DNA of 64,000 nt from positions 372,001 to 436,000 of the forward strand of contig NZ_JACIEM010000004.1 of NCBI RefSeq assembly GCF_014196845.1. The letters are read 5' to 3'. Both the position numbers and the translations under genes were made by a program. Below are positions 55,243-62,757 of this stretch, piece after piece (position 1 is the stretch's first letter; every line of letters begins with the position of its first letter). The notes below the pieces were generated by a model, which was given only the letters and a program-made list of their open reading frames with translations, was not told the origin of the DNA and did not search any database. The stretch comes from Aurantimonas endophytica (GTDB lineage: Bacteria > Pseudomonadota > Alphaproteobacteria > Rhizobiales > Rhizobiaceae).

Positions 55243-55893
55243 ATGTCGACTTTGCCTTCCCAGGCCGCCGAAGCTCTCGGCTTGCGAGAACGCAAGAAGC
55301 AGGCGACGCGCGCGACACTGAGCGCGGTCGCCCTGCGTCTGGCACTGGAGCGCGGTATCGACCAGGTGACGGTGGAGGAGATTGCGCAAGAGGCCAATGT
55401 CTCGCTGCGGACCTTCAGAAATTACTTTCCGACCAAGGCTGCTGCTATCGTCGACATTGCCCATAACCGGGCGGATACCTTTGTCGCCGCCTTCAAGGCC
55501 CGACCGGCCAAGGAAGAATTGTGGTCCTCGCTGACGGAAGCGCTTCTCGCCCTCTATCCCGATGAGCCCGACCGCAATTCGATCGAGCGCATGCGGCTCC
55601 TCCGGAACGAACCGGCCCTCGCCGCCGAAGAATACAAGGCGGACCTGACCGTGCAGGCGAAGTTGGCCGAAGCAATCGCCGAGCGAAGCGGCAGCACCGT
55701 GACCTCGGATATCATGCCAGGCCTGACCGCAGCGCTTGTTCTGGCGACGGCGCACACCGCGTTAAAATTCTGGCTCAGTTCCGGGTCGCGAACGACTTTG
55801 CGCGAGACTTTGTCAGGCGCCATGCACGAGGTTCAATTGATCGTGCAGAGTGCAATTGCGCAGGACGCAGCCGACGCCCCGCCCCAGCGGTGA
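55243..55893 (+). CDS. TetR-family transcriptional repressor
   Basis: The 216-residue regulator has an N-terminal helix-turn-helix (RKKQATRATLSAVALRLA, VTVEEIAQEANVSLRTFRNYF, residues about 17-65) and a ligand domain with helices to the C-terminus. FRNYFPTKAAAI is the typical HTH end. It probably represses itself and the ABM gene through the palindrome at 54747-54769. The ATG at 55243 is favoured because it directly follows the ABM stop and starts the domain at the usual distance. Confidence 0.93.
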   Translation: MSTLPSQAAEALGLRERKKQATRATLSAVALRLALERGIDQVTVEEIAQEANVSLRTFRNYFPTKAAAIVDIAHNRADTFVAAFKARPAKEELWSSLTEALLALYPDEPDRNSIERMRLLRNEPALAAEEYKADLTVQAKLAEAIAERSGSTVTSDIMPGLTAALVLATAHTALKFWLSSGSRTTLRETLSGAMHEVQLIVQSAIAQDAADAPPQR

Positions 55894-56210
55894 TTCATCG
55901 GGGCGCCGCCATCTGCGGTAGGCGGCCTTCCGGCCGACCGACCGGTCGGAATTTTCGAGCGGCAGCCCACGGAGCTTCCCGGCAGGACTAACGACTTGCT
56001 CGTACGCCTTGATGGCGTCCCAGACTGCCTTGCGCAGGATCGTATCGGTTGCCCGTGGGTCAACGGCGTAATCGGGTGGATCGCGGTCGGTCCGGTTCCG
56101 GCGGTATCGCCGCAGGGGCGGACGTCCAGCCTAGCTGCATAGGTCTTGCCTGACTCAAGCCGAAACCAGGAGGACGAACGCCGGTTGCTGGTTGTCGCTC
56201 TTCCGGGTCA
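55894..56210. other. Region with an unassigned minus-strand coding-like stretch
   Basis: Reading the minus strand from 56126 down past 55900, one frame is open and protein-like (for example TILRKAVWDAIKAYEQVV and RKAAYRRWRRPDE), but it has no start codon after the preceding TAG, and I do not recognise it. It may be the tail of a broken gene. The rest of these 317 bases shows nothing else. Confidence 0.35.
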
Positions 56211-56689
56211 TCAAACTCTCGCTGCGGCGTCGATGGTCGCGATGTCGATTTTGCCCATCGTCATCATCGCCCCGAAGGCGCGTCTCGCCTTGTCGCGGTC
56301 GGAACTCGTCGTCAGCTCGAGCAGCAGCCTCGGGGTGACCTGCCATGAATGACCCCAACGGTCCTTGCACCAGCCGCAGGCGCTTTCCTGCCCGCCATTG
56401 CGAACGATCGCATCCCAGGAACGGTCGGTCTCCTCCTGGTCTTTCGTAATGACCATGAAGGAGACAGCTTCGTTCGGCGTGCAGGTCAGGCCACCGTCGA
56501 GGCCCACGAACTTGCGGCCGAGCACGGTGAACTCGACGGTCAGATCGTCGCCCTCCTTGCCGCCGGGTAGTCGGAAGCAGCCGCATCGACCCGCTCGACC
56601 TGACGGTCGGGAAAGATTGACCCAAAAAACGTTGCGGCTTTCTCCGCTTCGCCGGGGTCGAACCATAGGCAGGTGATGAGTTCGGCCAG
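56211..56689 (-). pseudogene. Frameshifted VOC/PhnB-like (3-dmu-9_3-mt) gene
   Basis: Two minus-strand frames together spell a VOC-superfamily protein: ELITCLWFDPGEAEKAATFF...SDYP in one frame and GGKEGDDLTVEFTVLGRKF...CGWCKDRWGHSWQV...MMTMGKIDIATIDAAAR in the next. One missing G near 56566 (CCGG where CCGGG is expected) joins them exactly as in intact homologues. The expected ATG position, preceded by AAGGAAG, is CTG (56687-56689). So both start and frame appear damaged, unless the shift is a sequencing error and a rare start is used. Confidence 0.8.
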
Positions 56690-56843
56690 GGCCAGCTTCC
56701 TTGTTCGGTCGTCGGCGCGGCCATATTCCAGCCTGCCAACCGACGACGTCAAAGGCCGCCATAGATCATTCGCCTGCCGTCGCCCTCGGCGTGGGATCCC
56801 CATAGCACCTGTGAAATCGCCGATATCCGCATAGCTTGCGCTG

Positions 56844-57908
56844 TCAGGCCCTCGCCTCCAGCACCATGTTGAACGGACCGGTAGCCGCGCGCCGGACCTG
56901 CGAGAAGCCTCCGGATCTGACGACGTCGCTGAGCACGGCCTCGCCCGCCTGCGCCCCCAGGCCCTCGCCCACTTCCTGGTCGAGCGACGTCGGCACGCAG
57001 AGCATGGTGGAGGCGTTGTAGTAGAGCCGCCCGATAGGGTTCATGTTGTCGCTCGGTCGATCCCCGGCGATCGGTTCCACGATCATCCAGGTGCCGTCCT
57101 CGCGCAGTATTTCCCTTACGTGACGCGCGCATCCGCGCGGGTCGCCCATGTCGTGCAGGCAGTCGTAGAACGTGATGAGGTCGAAGCCATCCTCCTCGAT
57201 CTCCTTGGCGGTCGACACCTCGAACCGCACCCGGTCGTCGAGGCCGTGATCCCTCGCGTGCCGCCGGGCCTGCTCGATCGACGGCTCGTGAAAATCGAAA
57301 CCCACGAACTCGCTCTTTGGAAAGGCTTCCGCCATCAGGAGCGTCGAGAACCCGACACCGCAGCCGATATCGGCGACCCTGGCCCCATCCTCGAGCTTGG
57401 CTGCGACGCCGTCGAGTGACGGGATCCAGTTCTGGACGATGTTGTTGGCGTAGCCGGGCCGGAAGAAAGCGCCGGTCGCGCAGAAAAGACACTCGGCCGT
57501 GTCGCCCCAGCGCACGCCCGTTCCTGTCTTCATGGAGTTCTCGACCTTTGGCTCTCCCTCGATCATGGCGGCGGCCAGGTCGAACGCACCCGCAAGGTAG
57601 AAGGGACTGTCACGCTCCGCGAAAACCATCGCCTGCTCCGGTGACAGGCTGAACTGTTCGGTTTCTGGATCGTAGTCGATGTAGCCGCCGGCGGCCTGGG
57701 CAAGCGCCCACTCCCGAATGTATCTCGGCGCCAGTCCGCCCGCGCGTTCGGCCAGTTCGTCCGAGGTCATCGGCCCGCCGTCCTTGAGGGCGTCGAACAA
57801 CTCGAGCCGGAACCCGATGCGAACGGTCGGCACGCTGTAGGCGCCCCCCAGATCGCCGAGCATCTTCCCAACAAATGCGTGGAGTTTGTTTTCATCAACC
57901 TGTTCCAC
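56844..57908 (-). CDS. Class I SAM-dependent methyltransferase with winged-helix N-terminus
   Basis: The 354-residue protein has a dimerisation/winged-helix domain (SVPTVRIGFRLELFDALKDG, SDELAERAGGLAPRYIREWA) followed by a Rossmann methyltransferase domain with SAM motif VADIGCGVGFSTLLMAEAF, acidic loop FVGFDFHEPSIEQARRHA and TFYDCLHDMGDP. It resembles the Rv2258c-like group; the acceptor is unknown. GTG 57908 is chosen because GGGAGG lies six bases upstream, although an in-frame ATG at 57932 exists. The upstream region is AT-rich and likely carries its promoter. Confidence 0.88.
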   Translation of the reverse strand: MEQVDENKLHAFVGKMLGDLGGAYSVPTVRIGFRLELFDALKDGGPMTSDELAERAGGLAPRYIREWALAQAAGGYIDYDPETEQFSLSPEQAMVFAERDSPFYLAGAFDLAAAMIEGEPKVENSMKTGTGVRWGDTAECLFCATGAFFRPGYANNIVQNWIPSLDGVAAKLEDGARVADIGCGVGFSTLLMAEAFPKSEFVGFDFHEPSIEQARRHARDHGLDDRVRFEVSTAKEIEEDGFDLITFYDCLHDMGDPRGCARHVREILREDGTWMIVEPIAGDRPSDNMNPIGRLYYNASTMLCVPTSLDQEVGEGLGAQAGEAVLSDVVRSGGFSQVRRAATGPFNMVLEARA

Positions 57909-58418
57909 CGTAGCCTCCCTCAGTGAGCGCATCAGTGATGATGACGATAATCGCCTATTTATACTACATTCGACGGACCGATAAAATCTCCGGGAGGAGG
58001 GTGTTTATGAGAAGTTCTATTAATCTACTGAGCTGAAGCAGACAAAGGGCTCTCGGCTTCCAGGCGACGCCAGAAGACGACACATTCGCCAAGGCGGGCT
58101 TCGACCTACGAAGATGACCATGGTCGCCGATGACCTGGGATGACGCCGGACGGGGAGATTCTCGCGGGCGACCCCTAGGCTGCGCCGACGCAGCCGCTGC
58201 GTTGCAATCTCCTGAAAGGAAGGCAGAAGCTTGGGTTCAACTCACGGCTAATGCCATCCGAACGGGCGCTTCCACAGGCATTGTCCAGCCTCGGAAAACC
58301 GCAGCTTTCTGGAAAGGCGGATGGGTCGTCGGCGGCGACAGCGGATCGTCACCGGACCAATGTGTCGCCCGACCGCGCGGCCGACGGGTGGTTCGCTGCC
58401 ATCCGCAACCGTCCCCCT
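57909..58418. other. Intergenic region between methyltransferase and LysE genes
   Basis: These 510 bases include an AT-rich promoter-like patch (57940-57995, with TATAAA on the minus strand), a 9-codon frame with a strong ribosome binding site (58007-58036), and about 380 bases further right with no supported feature. Confidence 0.5.
58007..58036 (+). CDS. Possible 9-residue peptide with strong ribosome binding site
   Basis: ATG AGA AGT TCT and six more codons, the last being TGA, encode MRSSINLLS. GGGAGGAGGG lies about six bases upstream, stronger than for most real genes here. No plus-strand gene follows for a leader to control, so it may be a remnant of a lost gene or chance. Confidence 0.25.
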   Translation: MRSSINLLS

Positions 58419-59057
58419 TCACCCGACCGGCCTGAACCGAGCCAGATTATACCCGAAGCCGAGGAACACCACGCCCGTCGCGCCCTTGATGCAGCGCTGG
58501 AAGCCGCCGGAGCGGGTGAAGGTGGCGAGGCGGGCGAAGAGGAGGATCACCAGGGTGAACCAGGCGACGTTGATGAGCGAGTGGATCGCCACCAGCGTGT
58601 AGGCCGAGGCGACCGGGTGGTCGCCCACCGGGATGAACTGCGGGAACACCGCCAGGTAGAACATCGAGACCTTGGGGTTGAGCCCGTTGGTCAAAAGCCC
58701 GTCGAGATAGGCGCCGCGGAGCGAGCGGGCACGGCGCGCGAGCGGCGCGTCGGGCCGGGTCCGCTTCTGCACGAATGATTCGTAGAGGGACTTGAGCCCG
58801 ATCCAGCACAGATAGGCGGCACCGACATATTTCACGATCGCGAAGGCCGTCGCCGACTGCATGATGATGACCGACAGGCCGAGAACCGACAGCGTGCCGT
58901 GGACCCAGAACGCCGTGAAGAAGCCGGCGACGTTGGCGAAGGCGGCGGGAACGCCGGAAGTCGGGACGGTCCTGGCGATCAACGCGCCGTTGGGGCCGGG
59001 GGAGGAGACCAGGAAGAACGTCGCCAGGGCGAATGCCAGCAGGTTCGAAGTGCCCAT
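58419..59057 (-). CDS. LysE/RhtB-family amino acid exporter
   Basis: The 212-residue membrane protein has five to six helices and the family signature SSPGPNGALIARTVPTSG near residue 18, with GAAYLCWIGLKSLYESF and GLLTNGLNPKVSMFYLAVFPQF further on. It exports an amino acid or homoserine-like compound. The length is typical. A GACGAGACG stretch precedes the ATG. Its position between unrelated genes does not reveal the substrate. Confidence 0.92.
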   Translation of the reverse strand: MGTSNLLAFALATFFLVSSPGPNGALIARTVPTSGVPAAFANVAGFFTAFWVHGTLSVLGLSVIIMQSATAFAIVKYVGAAYLCWIGLKSLYESFVQKRTRPDAPLARRARSLRGAYLDGLLTNGLNPKVSMFYLAVFPQFIPVGDHPVASAYTLVAIHSLINVAWFTLVILLFARLATFTRSGGFQRCIKGATGVVFLGFGYNLARFRPVG

Positions 59058-59201
59058 CGTCTCGTCCGTTCCGGCGCCTCGCGCGCCCTCGTCAATGAAG
59101 CATGGCGCCGCGGGTCTGCCAACCGGGGAGGGTTGAGGCGCGCATGATCTGTCGGCGGTGATGTGCGCAGGCGCCGCTGCGTCTCCGTCGGTCTCAGCCG
59201 A

Positions 59202-61559
59202 TCAGTCCGGGACCGGCTGGGCGACGGCTGTCGAGGGTTTTTCCGGCTCGCGGGGCGGCGGCTCGATGGCGTCCTCGCCGGTGATGGCCGCAACGACGTC
59301 CGCCGCCATCGACTCCAGGAGGGTCAGTTCCTCCTCCGACATCTTGCGGGGGCTCATGTCGAGCAGGCTGAGCGCGCCGAGCACCAGGCCGTCCGCCGTC
59401 TTCAGCGGCGCGGCGGCAAAGAAGCTCGTGCCCCACAGCCGCAGCTGCGGGTGGTCGGCGAAGCGCGGGTCGCGCTTGGTGTCGCCGACGACGAGCAGCT
59501 CGTCCTCGGCCACCGCGTAGCCGGAGAGGGCCTGGTCGCGCGGGATCGTCCCGTCCCGCGTGCCGGGCAGGTCGACGCTCTGGCCGACGACGTGCTCCTC
59601 GGTGGCGCTGATGACCGAGATTACCGCGAACTTCACGTCGAAGACGGCAGCGGCCCGCTTGCTCAAGGCGTCGAGCTCCTCGCGGGCATGGTCGTCGAGA
59701 ATGTGGGTCGCGAGCAGGGCCTCGACCCGCGCCGCGTCGTTCTCCGGGATGTCGGCGACCCGGCGCTCGAGAGACGTTTCCGGCGCGACCATCCGCTGGA
59801 TGCGCAGCACCGCCTCCTGCACCGTCGTCACCACCTCGTCGGCGCCGAGCGCCGCGATTGCGCCGGGCTCCAGGATCGCCGGCGGCGCGTTCCACAGGGC
59901 GACGACGATCCGCCTGCCGGGCCAGCGATTGCGCAGCCGGCGGCAGAAGGCCTTGATCGCGGTGGCGGGCTCACGGCTGAAGAAGCTGATGCAGACGAGG
60001 TCGATCCCGTCGAGGTCGAGATCGTTGACGTAGCGGGTGCTCACCACTCCCTCGCGGCGCTCCACGGCGGGCAGGCCCGCCAGCCCGAGCGCATGGACGA
60101 GCATCTCGCAGGCCAGGCTGTCGATCTCCCACCGCCCGCCGATGCAGGCGATCCGCGGCGCCAGCGCCGGGTCGACCGCCGGGGGATATTCCTCCTTCAG
60201 ATCGTCGAGCAGCGCATCCATGCCGTTGAACACACGCTGGCGGTGCTCCGGCCTTGCATTGCTCAGATAGTCCTCGCTGACCTTGCGAAGCACCTCGATG
60301 CCGTGGTCGTTGTAGAATTCGACGACGTCGTCGTCCGCGATCGTGTCGTCGACGATCTCGATCGCATCCTCCGGCTTGTCGGCGATCAGCCGCTGGTAGA
60401 TCCGCGTCGGCACGTCGAGGACCGGGGTCGAGCCGAGCAGCGTGTCGAGGAAGCCGAGCTGCGGGTTGCCGCGCCCGAGCACCAGCAGGCAGACCGTCAG
60501 CGGGGTGGACAGGATGAGCCCGATCGGCCCCCAGAGCGCGGTCCAGAAGGTGGCGGCGGCGATCAGCGACATCGCCGACAGTCCGGTGCTGGTGCCGTAG
60601 AGCATCGGCTCGACGACGTTGTTGCTGATCAGCTCGAGGAACAGGATCAGCGCGAGGGTCCAGACCACCATCTCCCAGCCGTCGCCGACGGCGAAGGCCA
60701 GCGCCAGCGGGAACACCGAGGACAGCAGCGGACCGAGATAGGGGATGAACCGCAGCACCGCCGCGAGCGCGCCCCAGAGCAGCCAGCCCGGCACGCCGAT
60801 GAACCACAGCCCGAGCGCCATCGGCACGCCGTAGGAGACGTTCACGATGACCTGCATCAGCAGGTATTTGGAGATGCGCTTGGCGGCGTCCTCCAGCGCG
60901 TCGGTGGACTGGTGCAGATTGCCGCCGAGCAGCCGGATCAGGCGGTCGCGCATGTCGCCGCGATCGAGCAGGACGAGGAACAGGAAGACGATGACGATGC
61001 CGGCGGTCGCCAGCGGCTCCAGCGCCGGGGTGAGCCATTCGAGCGCGGTCTCGAGGGGCTGGCGCTCGGACCCGACCATCTGCACGCGCAACGGCGGGAC
61101 GATCTCGGTCTCGTCCGTCCCGACTTCCTCCTGCACCGAGTCGACGGTGCGCATGACCCCGTCGAACATGCCGGGCGCGCGGATGCTCTCGCCGACGTCG
61201 CGGATCTTCTCGCGGATGGTGGTCTGGTAGGCCGGCAGCTGCGCGCTCAGCGTCCCCAGCTGCGACGCGACGAGGAAGCCGAAGGCCGTGAGAAGCATGG
61301 CGAGGGTGAGGATGACGGCGATCACCGACAGCGCCCGCGGCAGGCCGCGCCGCGTCAGCCAGGTCACCAGCGGCTTCAGCGCGAAGCCGATCAGGAAGGC
61401 GATGGCCAGCGGCGTGAGGACGTTCTGCCCGAGATAGAGCGCGGCGACGATGATGGCGGCGACGACCAGCCAGGCCGCGACCCTGACGATATTCGACGGA
61501 TCCACCGCTGCCGGCTGCGGGGCGTCGCCAGGCTGTGTCCCGCGCAAGGCATCCTCCAT
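59202..61559 (-). CDS. AI-2E/PerM-family permease fused to B12-binding-like and GAF domains
   Basis: The 785-residue protein starts with a PerM/AI-2E-type membrane domain (residues about 25-365, eight helices; AAVLRFIPYLGPLLSSVFPLA, LISNNVVEPMLYG). Then comes a linker, a Rossmann-like domain (about 465-585; RIACIGGRWEIDSLACEMLVHAL, DGIDLVCISFFSREPATAIK) that resembles B12-binding modules without a clear ligand histidine, and a GAF domain (about 625-760; TKRDPRFADHPQLRLWGTSFFAAAPL). Transport activity may be tuned by the sensory domains. ATG 61559 is chosen; the open frame extends to a TTG at 61625. Neighbouring genes do not explain its job. Confidence 0.88.
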   Translation of the reverse strand: MEDALRGTQPGDAPQPAAVDPSNIVRVAAWLVVAAIIVAALYLGQNVLTPLAIAFLIGFALKPLVTWLTRRGLPRALSVIAVILTLAMLLTAFGFLVASQLGTLSAQLPAYQTTIREKIRDVGESIRAPGMFDGVMRTVDSVQEEVGTDETEIVPPLRVQMVGSERQPLETALEWLTPALEPLATAGIVIVFLFLVLLDRGDMRDRLIRLLGGNLHQSTDALEDAAKRISKYLLMQVIVNVSYGVPMALGLWFIGVPGWLLWGALAAVLRFIPYLGPLLSSVFPLALAFAVGDGWEMVVWTLALILFLELISNNVVEPMLYGTSTGLSAMSLIAAATFWTALWGPIGLILSTPLTVCLLVLGRGNPQLGFLDTLLGSTPVLDVPTRIYQRLIADKPEDAIEIVDDTIADDDVVEFYNDHGIEVLRKVSEDYLSNARPEHRQRVFNGMDALLDDLKEEYPPAVDPALAPRIACIGGRWEIDSLACEMLVHALGLAGLPAVERREGVVSTRYVNDLDLDGIDLVCISFFSREPATAIKAFCRRLRNRWPGRRIVVALWNAPPAILEPGAIAALGADEVVTTVQEAVLRIQRMVAPETSLERRVADIPENDAARVEALLATHILDDHAREELDALSKRAAAVFDVKFAVISVISATEEHVVGQSVDLPGTRDGTIPRDQALSGYAVAEDELLVVGDTKRDPRFADHPQLRLWGTSFFAAAPLKTADGLVLGALSLLDMSPRKMSEEELTLLESMAADVVAAITGEDAIEPPPREPEKPSTAVAQPVPD

Positions 61560-61749
61560 CGTCGGCAAGATCGCCGCGGTCGCGCAATGCCCGCATCGGA
61601 TCGCGGAGACAGCCACGCACCTCAACTAAGCCGACGGTCCCCCGTTCCGCAATCACGAGGAGACGGCGGTCTATTTTCTCAAGGATCGATGGGGATAGGA
61701 GACCGGGGCCATCGATGGTGGGGGTCGCCGCCGCCTCGACGGCCGACGG

Positions 61750-62757
61750 TCAGCGCGCCGCGGTGTCCACCGCCGGCTCGACCGTCCCGGCCGGCGGCAC
61801 GGCGAAGGTCACCAGCACCGGCAGATGGTCCGACCCGGTGGCGTCCTGCCGCTCGACGCCGAGGATGTCGATGCCCTCGCTGACCAGGACATTGTCGATG
61901 GGCAGGCCGGCATAGGGGGCGAGCCACGGCGTCAGCGGCCACGGCAGCCAGGTCGGGCCGACATGCGGCACGATGCTCGTGCCGGCGGATGCGGCGTAGC
62001 GGCGCAACGCGGCGCTCCAGGGCGTCGCGTTGAAGTCGCCGGCGATCAGCGTCGGTGCCGTCAGTTCGCGGACCGTCGATCCCAACCGGTCGATCTGCTG
62101 CCATTGCCGCCCCGGCCACGGCCAGCGCAGATGCTGGATCGCGAGTGTCACGGGGTTGCCGTTGAAGCTGATCGTGCGGCTCAGAAAGCCGTCATAGGCG
62201 TTGCAGGTGCCGGAATCCCCGGGCACGAAACCGCGCCGCGACAGCAGCACCAGCTTGCCGAACGAGCTCGGCTCGCCGCAGTCGAAGCGATACGGGTAGC
62301 GCGCCTCGAGCGCGGCCAGCAGCGGGCGCCACTCCTCCCCGGCTTCCTCGAGCGTGATGACGTCCGGCTGCACCCGGCCGACGAGCCGCAGCGCCGCTTC
62401 CCGGTTGGCGGCGTTCCAGCGAAGGTTCATCTGCAGCAGCGTGTAGGTCGCGGTCTCGTCGGCTCGCGCCGGCACCGACGCCGGAAATACGAAAGGCGCG
62501 ACCGTGATCAGGCCGAGGCCGCCGATCATGCCCGCCGCAAGGCCGGCCGCCATGGCGCGGGTGGCCATCAGGAGCATGCCCGTGACCAGCAGCAGCACGG
62601 CCAGATGGGCGCGGAAATGTGCCAGCGAGTCGAAGAAGGGCACGACGTCGCCGAAGAACCCCGCCGTCAGCGCCAGCGCTGCGACGAGGCTGAGGGCAAG
62701 AAGTAGCGTGCGAAGGATACGGCCTCGCGCCGCCGGTTGCTCGGTGACGGCCGCCAT
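61750..62757 (-). CDS. Membrane-anchored endonuclease/exonuclease/phosphatase family protein
   Basis: The 335-residue protein has three N-terminal hydrophobic segments (about 15-95) and an EEP domain: LLQMNLRWNAANRE, PDVITLEEAGEEW, LIAGDFNATPWS and DATGSDHLPVLVTF with the catalytic glutamate, aspartate, asparagine and histidine. It could be a periplasm-facing nuclease or phosphodiesterase. Its ATG shares one base with the AMP nucleosidase stop (TAATG), so the two are coupled. Confidence 0.9.
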   Translation of the reverse strand: MAAVTEQPAARGRILRTLLLALSLVAALALTAGFFGDVVPFFDSLAHFRAHLAVLLLVTGMLLMATRAMAAGLAAGMIGGLGLITVAPFVFPASVPARADETATYTLLQMNLRWNAANREAALRLVGRVQPDVITLEEAGEEWRPLLAALEARYPYRFDCGEPSSFGKLVLLSRRGFVPGDSGTCNAYDGFLSRTISFNGNPVTLAIQHLRWPWPGRQWQQIDRLGSTVRELTAPTLIAGDFNATPWSAALRRYAASAGTSIVPHVGPTWLPWPLTPWLAPYAGLPIDNVLVSEGIDILGVERQDATGSDHLPVLVTFAVPPAGTVEPAVDTAAR

